A stretch of DNA of 17,176 nucleotides from the NCBI GenBank assembly GCA_900756495.1, contig CAAEKI010000057.1, positions 1-17,176 on the forward strand, given 5' to 3'. The notes under the pieces were generated by a model. It had not been told where the DNA came from. It did no database searches and was given only the letters and a program-made list of their open reading frames with translations. The position numbers and the translations under genes were made by a program. Shown piece by piece: positions 6,880 to 13,495 of this stretch. This DNA is from an uncultured Oscillospiraceae bacterium. GTDB taxonomy: Bacteria > Bacillota > Clostridia > Oscillospirales > Oscillospiraceae. Numbering within the stretch: position 1 is the stretch's first letter; the number at the start of each line of letters is the position of its first letter.

Positions 6880-6915
6880 AAAAACGTCTGTAAGATGCGG
6901 CTTACAGACGTTTTT
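6880..6915 (-). terminator. Intrinsic terminator of ychF
   Basis: AAAAACGTCTGTAAG (6880-6894) pairs perfectly with 6901-6915 across a six-base loop. Read leftward from the ychF stop at 6919, the stem ends in a T-run, a textbook terminator. It lies upstream of degV, so degV needs its own promoter. Confidence 0.92.
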
Positions 6916-6918
6916 CGA

Positions 6919-8013
6919 TTATACATTGAAGCGGAAAAGAACAATATCGCCGTCCTGCATCACATATTCTTTTCCTTCGCTTCGGACCAGGCCCTTCTCT
7001 TTGGCGGCCGCCATGGTGCCGTTGGCGGCTAAATCCGCAAAAGAGACCACCTCGGCCCGAATAAAGCCGCGCTCAAAGTCGGTGTGGATTTTGCCCGCGG
7101 CCTGAGGAGCCTTGGTGCCCCTGGTGATGGTCCAGGCCCGGCACTCGTCCTCGCCGGCGGTGAGGAAGGAGATGAGGCCCAGCAGAGCGTAGCTGGCCTT
7201 GATCAGCCGGTCCAGGCCCGACTCGGCAATGCCAAGATCGTCCAGAAACATCTTCTTTTCCTCAGCGGGCAACTCAGCAATTTCGGCTTCCAACTGGGCG
7301 CAGACCGGAATGACCTGTGCACCCTCCTGGGCGGCTACGCCGGACACCTGATTGTAATAGTCCATGTGCTCATAGTCAGAGAAGCCCGCCTCATCCAGAT
7401 TGGCGGCATAGATGATGGGCTTGAGGGAGAGAAGCTCCGAGGTGGCGATGAGAGCCCTGTCGTCCTCCCCGCAGTCGAAGGAGCGGGCTGACTTGCCCTG
7501 GTTGAGCCAGTCCAGCAGGGCGGTAAAGACCTCTACCTCCCGGGCTGCCTTTTTATCTCCGGATTTCAGCAGCTTGGCGGCCTTTTCCAGCCGGCGCTGC
7601 ACCATCTCCATATCTGCCATGATGAGCTCAATGTCGATAATCTCAATATCGCGCAGAGGATCGGTGGAGCCCTCCACATGAATCACATTGGGGTCGTCAA
7701 AGCAGCGGACTACGTGGACAATGGCATCCGTGGCCCGGATGTTGGAGAGAAATTTATTGCCAAGCCCCTCACCCTTGGAGGCGCCCTTCACCAGTCCCGC
7801 GATGTCTACAAATTCAATGACGGCCGGTGTGGTCTTTTTGGGCTTGTAGAAATCGGAGAGCCAGTCCAGGCGGCTGTCAGGCACCGCCACCACACCCACG
7901 TTGGGGTCGATGGTGCAGAACGGATAGTTGGCGCTCTCCGCGCCGGCATTGGTGATGGCGTTGAACAGGGTCGATTTGCCCACATTGGGCAGGCCCACGA
8001 TTCCTAATTTCAT
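6919..8013 (-). CDS. ychF: Redox-regulated ATPase YchF (OLA1 family)
   Basis: 364 aa, full length. This universally conserved TRAFAC P-loop protein associates with ribosomes and stress responses. The Walker A motif GLPNVGKST is at residues 7-15 and the switch motif DIAG at 70-73. The base-specifying motif NLDE (205-208) replaces NKxD, which explains the family's ATP rather than GTP preference. A helical insert at about 130-170 is followed by a C-terminal TGS domain (about 280-362, with [25 protein letters not shown]). The ATG at 8013 has AGAAGG about 11 bases upstream. It has its own promoter and terminator, so it is monocistronic. Confidence 0.97.
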   Translation of the reverse strand: MKLGIVGLPNVGKSTLFNAITNAGAESANYPFCTIDPNVGVVAVPDSRLDWLSDFYKPKKTTPAVIEFVDIAGLVKGASKGEGLGNKFLSNIRATDAIVHVVRCFDDPNVIHVEGSTDPLRDIEIIDIELIMADMEMVQRRLEKAAKLLKSGDKKAAREVEVFTALLDWLNQGKSARSFDCGEDDRALIATSELLSLKPIIYAANLDEAGFSDYEHMDYYNQVSGVAAQEGAQVIPVCAQLEAEIAELPAEEKKMFLDDLGIAESGLDRLIKASYALLGLISFLTAGEDECRAWTITRGTKAPQAAGKIHTDFERGFIRAEVVSFADLAANGTMAAAKEKGLVRSEGKEYVMQDGDIVLFRFNV

Positions 8014-8051
8014 ACGTCGATAAACCTTCTTTTTAGTGGTATAGCCCTGCT

Positions 8052-8080
8052 ATTATATCGGATTTTACCGCTGATTACAA
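8052..8080 (-). promoter_or_regulatory. Sigma-A promoter of ychF
   Basis: On the minus strand TTGTAA (8075-8080), a 17-base spacer and TATAAT (8052-8057, perfect -10) lie about 40 bases before the ychF start. Confidence 0.7.
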
Positions 8081-8111
8081 GGACTTTTCCAGGGAAAGCC
8101 GGGACGGCCGG

Positions 8112-8379
8112 TCAGACGGCATACATGGTAGGCATGAAAAACCCAAGGTTATCATCTAGGCGGAGGCACCAGGAGGGCCGATCGCTGTTCCCCTCGTAGA
8201 GATAGTAAAATTCCAGCGTCCCGTGGGGCTCTGCAGATCGAAAGCCAAAGACGTATACCTTCGGTTGTTCCGCTCCGGTCTCCCCGCCGATATAGCGAAA
8301 GCCGCGGCTGGGCTACGGCGGCACACTGCCGGAGTATTGTCTGACCTCCGAGCTCTGCTTCCGTTTCGGCAGTTTTGAC
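8112..8379 (-). pseudogene. C-terminal remnant of an unidentified gene, cut by a MITE
   Basis: One minus-strand frame from the MITE edge (8379) to a TGA at 8112-8114 reads like a real protein, broken by one in-frame TAG at 8313-8315. The piece after the stop contains GFRYIGGETGAEQPKVYVFG and, further on, GTLEFYYLYEGNSDRPSWCL, ending ...FFMPTMYAV. The piece before it contains KLPKRKQSSEVRQYSGSVPP. Codons are GC-rich and ordered, unlike the competing frames. No start or N-terminus remains: directly upstream are the fold-back element and then the stop codon of the MOSC gene. The TAG may be a mutated TGG or CAG. A 74-codon frame (8313-8537) that joins element sequence to this remnant is chimeric. 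I do not recognise the family. Confidence 0.55.
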
Positions 8380-8548
8380 CTAGAGCTTGTTTGAAACATG
8401 TCAACATGCCCAACCGGCAGGCCTTTTGACCGCTGGAGGGCGCAATTTTTTCCTTGAAATCCGTCAGGATTCCGGCGAAAAAATTGCTTGCCAGCAGACC
8501 AAAATCCCTCGCCGCCGGGCACATCGCCAATGTTCAAACAAGCCCTAG
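8380..8548. mobile_element. Fold-back MITE flanked by CTAG, IS5-like ends
   Basis: CTAG occurs at both borders (8380-8383 and 8545-8548). Inside, AGCTTGTTTGAAACAT and the inverted right end GGCTTGTTTGAACAT match except for one substitution and one inserted A. Inverted similarity continues almost to the centre: GCAATTTTTTC (8442-8452) pairs with 8477-8487, and AATCC (8458-8462) pairs with 8467-8471 around the loop GTCA. The 161-bp core is thus nearly one long hairpin with no coding capacity. CTAG target duplication and a GGCTTGTTTGA-type terminus suit mobilisation by an IS5-family transposase. It sits at the MOSC stop codon and borders the gene remnant. Confidence 0.75.
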
Positions 8549-8970
8549 GGAACGGCTACAACCTCATCGCCGGGCCGGACGGTACCGCCCTGGATCACCT
8601 TGCAGAACAACCCCTCATGAGGCAGAAGGGAGACACCGAAGGTGCGGGTGACCACGCTGGGGTGATCTGGCTTGCCGATCTGGGAGACCTCCAGCACCAC
8701 GTCAGGACCCAGACGGAAGCGGTCGCCGGGCTGGAAGGGCTCCATGCCCTCAATGGTTACGTTTTCGGCAAAATCGCCGGGGCCCATGGTGAGGTGGTTC
8801 TTTTCGTTGGATTCCAGGACGCTCTCCCATCTCAGGCAGGTGACTTGGCGGCCCCAGTCTCCGCTGTGGCCGTCCCCCTGAATCCCCGACTGCGCCACAA
8901 AGACGGCGGAGGGGACCTCCTGTTTCAGGGTGCCCCGCTGGGCGCTGATGCAGATGGCGTGTACCTTCAT
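8545..8970 (-). CDS. MOSC domain protein
   Basis: 141 aa, essentially one MOSC domain, the fold that handles sulfurated molybdenum cofactor or related sulfur groups. Family marks are ISAQRGTLK near the start, GIQGDGHSGDWGRQV (29-43), GDFAEN (65-70), EVSQIGK (94-100), LLPHEGLF and a final GTVRPGDEV. After QIGK many homologues carry a Cys-containing stretch, but here it is PDHPSVV, so a sulfur-carrying cysteine at that place seems absent; C123 is near but elsewhere. The gene starts 16 bases after the MATE stop (GGGAG, 8 bases, ATG), so the two form an operon. Its TAG stop lies in the right CTAG of the MITE. Confidence 0.88.
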   Translation of the reverse strand: MKVHAICISAQRGTLKQEVPSAVFVAQSGIQGDGHSGDWGRQVTCLRWESVLESNEKNHLTMGPGDFAENVTIEGMEPFQPGDRFRLGPDVVLEVSQIGKPDHPSVVTRTFGVSLLPHEGLFCKVIQGGTVRPGDEVVAVP

Positions 8971-8986
8971 GTATGAAACTCCCTTT

Positions 8987-10342
8987 CTATGTATTGTGGA
9001 CAGGGCCGATGTCGGAATCTCTCCACCGGCCGGAGCGGTAATAGATCAGCTGGATGACAATCTGAACTGCCGAGGCGGCGGGAGCGCCGATGCCGATGTG
9101 CAACAGCGTCGCCCCGGCGATACGGCTGACAAAAAAGACAACCGGTACCCGTACGGCAAATGTGGAAACCAGGTTGTTGACCATAGTAAAGCCGGTACGG
9201 CCGCAGCCGCTGTAAAAGCCGTTCAGGCAGAAGACGAAGGAGACGGTGATACAGTCAAAGCTGTAGGTCCGCAGGTAGAGGGCCCCGTGGGCAATGACGG
9301 CGGGCTCAGGGGAGAAAAGGCCCATCCAGAGGACTGGTGAGAGCTGAAGGAGGATAAACATAGCGCCCTCACAGAGGAGGCAGAAAAGAATGCCGTATTT
9401 CAGACTCAAACCTGCGCGGTCGGGGCGGCCCGCCCCCCTATTTTGGGCGGTCATAGCTGCGAGAGCTGCCATAAAGGCCGAAGGGGCCAGCATGGCAAAG
9501 GTAATAATCCGCTCCACCACGCCGACTGCAGCGCTCTCGTTGAGGCCGATGGCGTTGACAATGGCGGTGATGATCAGAAAAGAGATGGTGACCAGCACGT
9601 TCTGCACGGCCACCGGCGCCCCCAGGGAGACAAGTTTTGCACAACGGCCGCGGTGGAGACGGAAGGAGGCGCGCTTGAAGTCAAAGGGAAAGTCTCTGCG
9701 GCGCAGTACCAGCAGAGAGAGAATAAGAGACAGCGCCTGGGCAGAAATAGTGGCGATGGCCGCCCCAGCCGCGCCCATGCCGAAGACGCCCACCAACAGC
9801 AGGTCGCCGGCAATATTTACAACGGTGGCGATGAGAATGAAATACATAGGCCGGCGGGAGTCCCCCAGCCCCCGGAGTATGGCAGAGACCATGTTGTAGC
9901 CTGTAATGAACAGGATACCGCAGGAACAGAGGAAGAGATACTGCCGGGCAGGAATTACCGCCTCCGCCGGGACCCGCATCAGGGCGACCACCGCGTTGGT
10001 GCAGAGTGCGGAAATGAGGGTGAGGACGATTGCGATTAACGTAAAGAGGGAGAACATAGTACCGATGGACGCGCGGACGTCTTCCCTCCTGCGGGCCCCC
10101 ACATACTGGCCGATGAGAACAGTGCCGCCGGTGGCCAGGCCGGTGACCAGGCTGGTAATGGCCTGCATCACCTGACTGCCGGTGGAGACCGCCGAGATCC
10201 CCGCCGCGTCGGCAAACCGCCCTACAATCATCAGGTCGGCGGCACCGTAGAGGAATTGAAGAAAGGAGGCCCCCAGGAAGGGCAGGGCAAATTTGAGCAG
10301 GGTACGTTTAATATTTCCGCTGACCAGGGACAGTTCCTCCAA
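8987..10342 (-). CDS. MATE family exporter, co-transcribed with MOSC
   Basis: 451 aa with about 12 membrane helices. The first half opens LLKFALPFLGASFLQFLYGAADLMIVGRFAD, and the second half has KLVSLGAPVAVQNVLVTISF and MTAQNRGAGRPDRA, as in MATE proteins. I place the start at the TTG at 10342 because AAGGAGGG lies 7 bases upstream. An ATG at 10349 sits too close to that site and is out of frame, opening only 13 codons. The gene is followed by the MOSC gene and driven by the promoter at 10374-10403. The substrate is unknown; pairing with MOSC might point to a sulfur- or pterin-containing compound, which is only inference. Confidence 0.92.
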   Translation of the reverse strand: MEELSLVSGNIKRTLLKFALPFLGASFLQFLYGAADLMIVGRFADAAGISAVSTGSQVMQAITSLVTGLATGGTVLIGQYVGARRREDVRASIGTMFSLFTLIAIVLTLISALCTNAVVALMRVPAEAVIPARQYLFLCSCGILFITGYNMVSAILRGLGDSRRPMYFILIATVVNIAGDLLLVGVFGMGAAGAAIATISAQALSLILSLLVLRRRDFPFDFKRASFRLHRGRCAKLVSLGAPVAVQNVLVTISFLIITAIVNAIGLNESAAVGVVERIITFAMLAPSAFMAALAAMTAQNRGAGRPDRAGLSLKYGILFCLLCEGAMFILLQLSPVLWMGLFSPEPAVIAHGALYLRTYSFDCITVSFVFCLNGFYSGCGRTGFTMVNNLVSTFAVRVPVVFFVSRIAGATLLHIGIGAPAASAVQIVIQLIYYRSGRWRDSDIGPVHNT

Positions 10343-10373
10343 TGGGCATCCCTCCTTTCGGCGTTCAAATCAC

Positions 10374-10403
10374 AGTATAGCACAGCCGCCGCGGAAAAGG
10401 CAA
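10374..10403 (-). promoter_or_regulatory. Promoter of the MATE-MOSC operon
   Basis: On the minus strand TTGCCT (10398-10403), an 18-base spacer and the extended -10 TGCTATACT (10374-10382) are present. It is back-to-back with the rightward promoter at 10407-10435, the two -35 boxes being only three bases apart. Confidence 0.75.
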
Positions 10404-10406
10404 CCT

Positions 10407-10435
10407 TTGACCAGAGAAGCGGATCGTGCTATACT
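10407..10435 (+). promoter_or_regulatory. Promoter of the C39-like/DUF1294 operon
   Basis: TTGACC (10407-10412), a 17-base spacer and TATACT (10430-10435) preceded by TGC form a near-consensus sigma-A promoter with extended -10, about 32 bases before the GTG start. Confidence 0.85.
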
Positions 10436-10466
10436 GGGGCTAATCTCAAGGAAGGGGGGCTGCACG

Positions 10467-11087
10467 GTGAGCGACCGGATCTCCATTCTCCATCCTGAAT
10501 ATCTGACTGTCTCTGGGCCGGACGGCGAGGCATACCGGGGGGCCGATCAGGAGTGGTTCCCCACGCCTTGGCAGCGGAGGGCGGGCTGCGGTCCCACGGC
10601 GGCGGCAGTGATAACAGCCTATCTGGGGCAGACTGTTCCCGGCTGGGAGAATCTCTTCCCCGAGGGGTCCATGAAGCGCGCGGCCTTTGCCGCTCATATG
10701 TGCAGGGTGTGGGAGTACGTAACGCCTGGTCCCCATGGGTTGAACCGGCCTGAGGTCTTTGCCGCCGGACTGGACGCCTATGGAGCGGCCCGGGGAGTTC
10801 CCCTGCGCGCCCAGGTAATGGAGCTTCCCGCCAGGCGGTCCGAGCGCCCGGACTGGACGGTATGGGCCGGCTTTATCCGCGCCGCCCTGGAGCGGGACCG
10901 CCCGGTGGCCTTCCTGAACCTCTGTAACGGCAAGGTCAAGGAGCTGGACTGGTGGCACTGGGTCACCATTGTCGCCCTGGAGGGGAGCGCAGCCACCATC
11001 CTGGACAGCGGAAGAGAGTTCCCCATCGACCTGGAGCGGTGGCTGGCCACCACCCGCAAGAGGGGCGGGGTGGTGACGGTGACGTGA
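10467..11087 (+). CDS. C39-like papain-fold cysteine peptidase family protein
   Basis: 206 aa with no signal peptide or membrane helix. The pattern Q36-x4-C41 within QRRAGCGPTAAA, then H164 in WWHWVTIVAL and D180 in ILDSGREFP, matches the Gln/Cys, His, Asp order of papain-fold C39-like enzymes. It is likely a cytoplasmic cysteine hydrolase or peptidase-like protein, with substrate unknown. The in-frame region upstream of the GTG overlaps the divergent promoters, so I use the GTG at 10467, which has AAGGAAGGGGGG ending 7 bases before it. The stop overlaps the start of the DUF1294 gene (GTGA), implying coupled translation. No ABC transporter or leader-peptide gene, usual for C39 bacteriocin processing, is nearby. 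Confidence 0.72.
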   Translation: MSDRISILHPEYLTVSGPDGEAYRGADQEWFPTPWQRRAGCGPTAAAVITAYLGQTVPGWENLFPEGSMKRAAFAAHMCRVWEYVTPGPHGLNRPEVFAAGLDAYGAARGVPLRAQVMELPARRSERPDWTVWAGFIRAALERDRPVAFLNLCNGKVKELDWWHWVTIVALEGSAATILDSGREFPIDLERWLATTRKRGGVVTVT

Positions 11088-11380
11088 GAGAAGCGCTGAC
11101 ATCCCGCTGGTTCTGGGCGCTGCTGTGGATACTTGTATGGAGCGTGATTGGCTTTGCCATGATGGGGGCGGACAAACGCAGGGCCAGGCGGGGAGACTGG
11201 CGGATCTCGGAAAAGGCCCTTTTTCTTGCTGCTCTTCTGGGCGGATCACCGGGAACGATTCTTGGGATGAGGGTATTTCATCACAAAACAAAACACTGGT
11301 ATTTTCAATTTGGAATGCCGGCCATTCTGATTGCCCAGGCTGCTCTTGCCGTCTGGCTCCTGCTGCGGAAAGGCGGATGA
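11084..11380 (+). CDS. DUF1294 membrane protein
   Basis: 98 aa. Three membrane stretches are visible: about 10-27 (WFWALLWILVWSVIGFAMM), 46-62 (ALFLAALLGGSPGTILG) and 76-93 (PAILIAQAALAVWLLL). The DUF1294 signatures are MMGADKRRARRGDWRISEK, then GGSPGTILGMRVFHHKTKHWYFQFG. The function of the family is unknown. The GTG at 11084 overlaps the preceding stop by four bases, so the two are made together. A terminator follows at 11449. Confidence 0.9.
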   Translation: MREALTSRWFWALLWILVWSVIGFAMMGADKRRARRGDWRISEKALFLAALLGGSPGTILGMRVFHHKTKHWYFQFGMPAILIAQAALAVWLLLRKGG

Positions 11381-11448
11381 GGCTGTGCCGCAGTCCGCGG
11401 CCCCTCCCCTTTGCAGCCTGGAGTATCTGTCACAGTGATACAGAAACA

Positions 11449-11487
11449 GACCATTCAGCGCAGAAGCCGCTGCATGGTCCGTTTTTT
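11449..11487 (+). terminator. Intrinsic terminator of the C39-like/DUF1294 operon
   Basis: GACCATTCAGCG (11449-11460) pairs with CGCTGCATGGTC (11468-11479) with one T/C mismatch, then CG and six T (11482-11487). It lies between convergent genes and may partly serve DUF896 from the other side. Confidence 0.85.
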
Positions 11488-11497
11488 GCCGCCGTCT

Positions 11498-11707
11498 CTA
11501 TGGCTCTCTCTTGGGTAGCCGGTGCTTGGTGCCGTCAGGTTCTACGATACGGATATTCTCCAGCTGAGCCTCCAGGTTTTTACGGTATGCGTCAATATAT
11601 TCCCGCCGCAGCAGGTCCCGCTCCACCATCTCCTCAGGCGTCAGCCCTTCGGGGCTCTTGGCTTTTTTGGCCAGAGCATTTATGCGCTCAATTTTCCTCT
11701 GTTCCAT
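11498..11707 (-). CDS. DUF896 family small protein (YnzC-like)
   Basis: 69 aa, highly charged and helical. RINALAKKAKSPEGLTPEE followed by ERDLLRREYIDAYRKNL and a C-terminal IRIVEPDGT is the DUF896 pattern seen in Bacillus YnzC/YneF-type proteins, which form a two-helix hairpin. The role is unknown, though members have been linked to stress or SOS-regulated genes. The ATG shares one base with the ylmH stop (TGATG), so it is translated by coupling and belongs to the ylmH operon. GGAG lies 11 bases upstream. Confidence 0.92.
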   Translation of the reverse strand: MEQRKIERINALAKKAKSPEGLTPEEMVERDLLRREYIDAYRKNLEAQLENIRIVEPDGTKHRLPKREP

Positions 11708-12498
11708 CAGATATACCGCTCCAATACTATCATCGTACGGCCCTTTTTAGATAGGCCGCCTATCTCTTTGACACTGCACTTTCCAAGGCCGCGGCAGGAG
11801 ATCACATCCCCCTGTGCGACGGTGCGGTCGCATTTACCGCACTCCCGGTGATTGAGCTGAACCCTGCCTGCCGAGATGAGGTCGGCGGCCTTACCGCGGG
11901 AGAGGGAGAAGCCGGAGGCCATGACGGCGTCCAGCCGCAGGGCGGCTACCGTGTCGCGCACGGTCTTGACCTGGATCTGAGGGAGTTCCAGGTCGGACAA
12001 AGGGAGGGCATGCACCTTGAGCCTGACCCGACCGGCACTCTCCAGATTCAGAAGCAGATAGTCTGCGATTTCCGGGAGCAGCAGTACGTCGCATGAGGCG
12101 CTGCCTACCAGCAGATCGCCTATCTTTTCCCGGGTGATACCCAGGCCCAGGATAGAGCCCAGAAAGTCCCGGTGGGAGAGGCCGCTGCCCGCAGGAAAGG
12201 TGCACCGCAGGGCGGCTACCGGGGACTCCCATAGAGCGTCCTCCTTTTCCTGCCAATCTGGAAGGAAGAGGCAGACTGTCCGCTCTGCCCCCTCATATCC
12301 CCCAAAAAAGAGATGTCTGGGACGGCCGCAGGCGGCGATGAGGGACTCCACAGCCGCGCGCTCACCCGGGGATAAAAAGGAGGTATGGGCCGGAACGGAG
12401 CGATTTTGGGCCAGCTCCAGCTTATCCAGCACCCTGGCCAGCAGGAGCCGCTCGGCCCCTTCCCTGGCAAGCCTGTTGAGCAGTTCGGTCTTGTTCAT
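11707..12498 (-). CDS. ylmH: YlmH-like S4-domain RNA-binding protein
   Basis: 263 aa. The N-terminal two thirds match the YlmH family (FFGGYEGAERTVCLFLP, LGIGITREKIGD-like LGLGITREKIGDLLVG). The C-terminus carries an S4 RNA-binding domain at about 181-245 (RLDAVMASGFSLSRGKAADL..GRVQLN). In Bacillus, YlmH binds stalled 50S-peptidyl-tRNA in ribosome-associated quality control. There it sits in the division cluster, but here it stands outside that context with DUF896. The ATG at 12498 has GGGGGG 6 bases upstream. Four cysteines near the end of the S4 domain (CGKC, SC, KC) are an extra feature that might bind metal. Confidence 0.92.
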   Translation of the reverse strand: MNKTELLNRLAREGAERLLLARVLDKLELAQNRSVPAHTSFLSPGERAAVESLIAACGRPRHLFFGGYEGAERTVCLFLPDWQEKEDALWESPVAALRCTFPAGSGLSHRDFLGSILGLGITREKIGDLLVGSASCDVLLLPEIADYLLLNLESAGRVRLKVHALPLSDLELPQIQVKTVRDTVAALRLDAVMASGFSLSRGKAADLISAGRVQLNHRECGKCDRTVAQGDVISCRGLGKCSVKEIGGLSKKGRTMIVLERYI

Positions 12499-12528
12499 GG
12501 AAGCCCCCCTGTTGAGAATGGTCTCCCT

Positions 12529-12557
12529 ATTCTATCTTTAGCGGCAAAAAAAATCAA
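12529..12557 (-). promoter_or_regulatory. Promoter of the ylmH-DUF896 operon
   Basis: On the minus strand TTGATT (12552-12557), a 17-base spacer and TAGAAT (12529-12534) lie about 30 bases before the ylmH start. Confidence 0.6.
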
Positions 12558-12574
12558 GGCCCACGGCGCGCCGT
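12546..12574 (-). terminator. Weak terminator after the MerR gene
   Basis: Just after the MerR stop, the palindrome ACGGCGCGCCGT (12563-12574) is followed leftward by GGGCCTTGA and eight T. The stem is only about 4 bp when a loop is allowed, so termination may be leaky. The T-run overlaps the spacer of the ylmH promoter. Confidence 0.4.
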
Positions 12575-12576
12575 CC

Positions 12577-13401
12577 CTACATGACCTGAATAGAAATTTT
12601 CAGCACATAGTCCTGCTGGCCCGCTGATGAGAGCTCGTCCAACAGGACGTCCTCAAAAAAGCGTTCTCCCAACGTGAGTCCACGGGCCGCTCCGGAGCGA
12701 AGCAGCCGGCGGTAGGTCTCCTCCGCCGTATCGAAGCCGCCCAGGTGACAGGCGGACAGGTATTGGCCTACCGGGACGACCTCAGTCTCCACTCCGCGGG
12801 GAGAACGGTCGACCTGTGTGTAGAAGTGTGTGGAGGCCAGATGGTAACCCTCTTTCTCCAGAGCCCTGCGGCTGAGGATAGTGCCCACCGAATGGGGACT
12901 GAGGATACCATGGGCCCGGCAGAATCGCAGGTGCTCGCCCAAGGAGAGGGCCATCTTCCGCTCACTGGTGAGGCGCGGTACCGGGGTGACCACCAGCAGG
13001 CGGGCGGGGACGGCTGCCAGGATAACGGCGGAAAAATCGGTCTCCATAGCCCGGCGGGTAAGGGCGGCGCGTCCCCGGACAAAGGCGCGCAGATTTTTCA
13101 GCCGGGCAATTTTCTCCCCCAACAGGGCGTCCTCACGCTCCAGAAGGGCGGCTAGGGCCTCCGGACTGCGCCTGTCCAAATAGGCTCGGATCTCGCTCAG
13201 AGGCATATCCAGTTCCCGGAGGGCGGCGATGACGTGAAAGACATCCAGCTGGGCCGCAGAGTAGTAGCGGTAGCCATTTTCACCTTTTAGCGCCGGCGAA
13301 AAGATGCCAAGGGAGTCATAGTGAAAAAGAGTATGCCTGGTTACGCCGCACAGGGCCGCAAATTCACCGGTGGTAAAGCGATCCCGGTGGGTCCGGTCCA
13401 T
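12577..13401 (-). CDS. MerR family regulator with effector-binding domain
   Basis: 274 aa. The N-terminal winged helix (about 9-75) reads TTGEFAALCGVTRHTLFHYD then GIFSP and GYRYYSAAQLDVF. A dimerisation coiled coil follows (about 80-118), then a C-terminal domain (about 120-270) of the GyrI/BmrR type that binds drug-like molecules. It lacks the metal-binding cysteines of metal-responsive MerRs, so a multidrug-sensor role is likely. The ATG at 13401 has GGAGGG 7 bases upstream. It diverges from a MATE gene across a promoter with the unmistakable MerR geometry (13419-13449), so it very probably activates that exporter and represses itself. Confidence 0.93.
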   Translation of the reverse strand: MDRTHRDRFTTGEFAALCGVTRHTLFHYDSLGIFSPALKGENGYRYYSAAQLDVFHVIAALRELDMPLSEIRAYLDRRSPEALAALLEREDALLGEKIARLKNLRAFVRGRAALTRRAMETDFSAVILAAVPARLLVVTPVPRLTSERKMALSLGEHLRFCRAHGILSPHSVGTILSRRALEKEGYHLASTHFYTQVDRSPRGVETEVVPVGQYLSACHLGGFDTAEETYRRLLRSGAARGLTLGERFFEDVLLDELSSAGQQDYVLKISIQVM

Positions 13402-13418
13402 TTTTTCGCCCTCCCCTC

Positions 13419-13449
13419 TTGACTTTCGGGTTACCCGATGGTTTATGAT
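13419..13449 (+). promoter_or_regulatory. MerR-controlled promoter with 19-bp spacer and operator
   Basis: TTGACT (13419-13424) and TATGAT (13444-13449) are separated by 19 bases, the over-long spacer that MerR activators untwist. Within the spacer lies the dyad TCGGGT-T-ACCCGA (13426-13438), the expected operator position. It faces the MATE gene at 13496 and overlaps the region upstream of the MerR gene. Confidence 0.88.
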
Positions 13450-13495
13450 ATACCGCGTATTAAGATTCTGTCAAGAAGGGAGGGGAAACTTCCCC

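Noticed and set aside
8156..8530. 124-codon minus-strand open frame across the MITE and the remnant
   Set aside because: It runs through the fold-back element and reads the remnant in a different frame from the one that looks like protein. Its start lies in the mobile element.
8313..8537. 74-codon minus-strand open frame as a gene
   Set aside because: Its first two thirds are fold-back element sequence and its last 21 codons are the tail of the decayed gene, so it is chimeric.
10293..10466. N-terminal extension of the C39-like protein
   Set aside because: The longer frame overlaps both divergent promoters and the 5' end of the MATE gene, while the GTG at 10467 has an excellent ribosome site.
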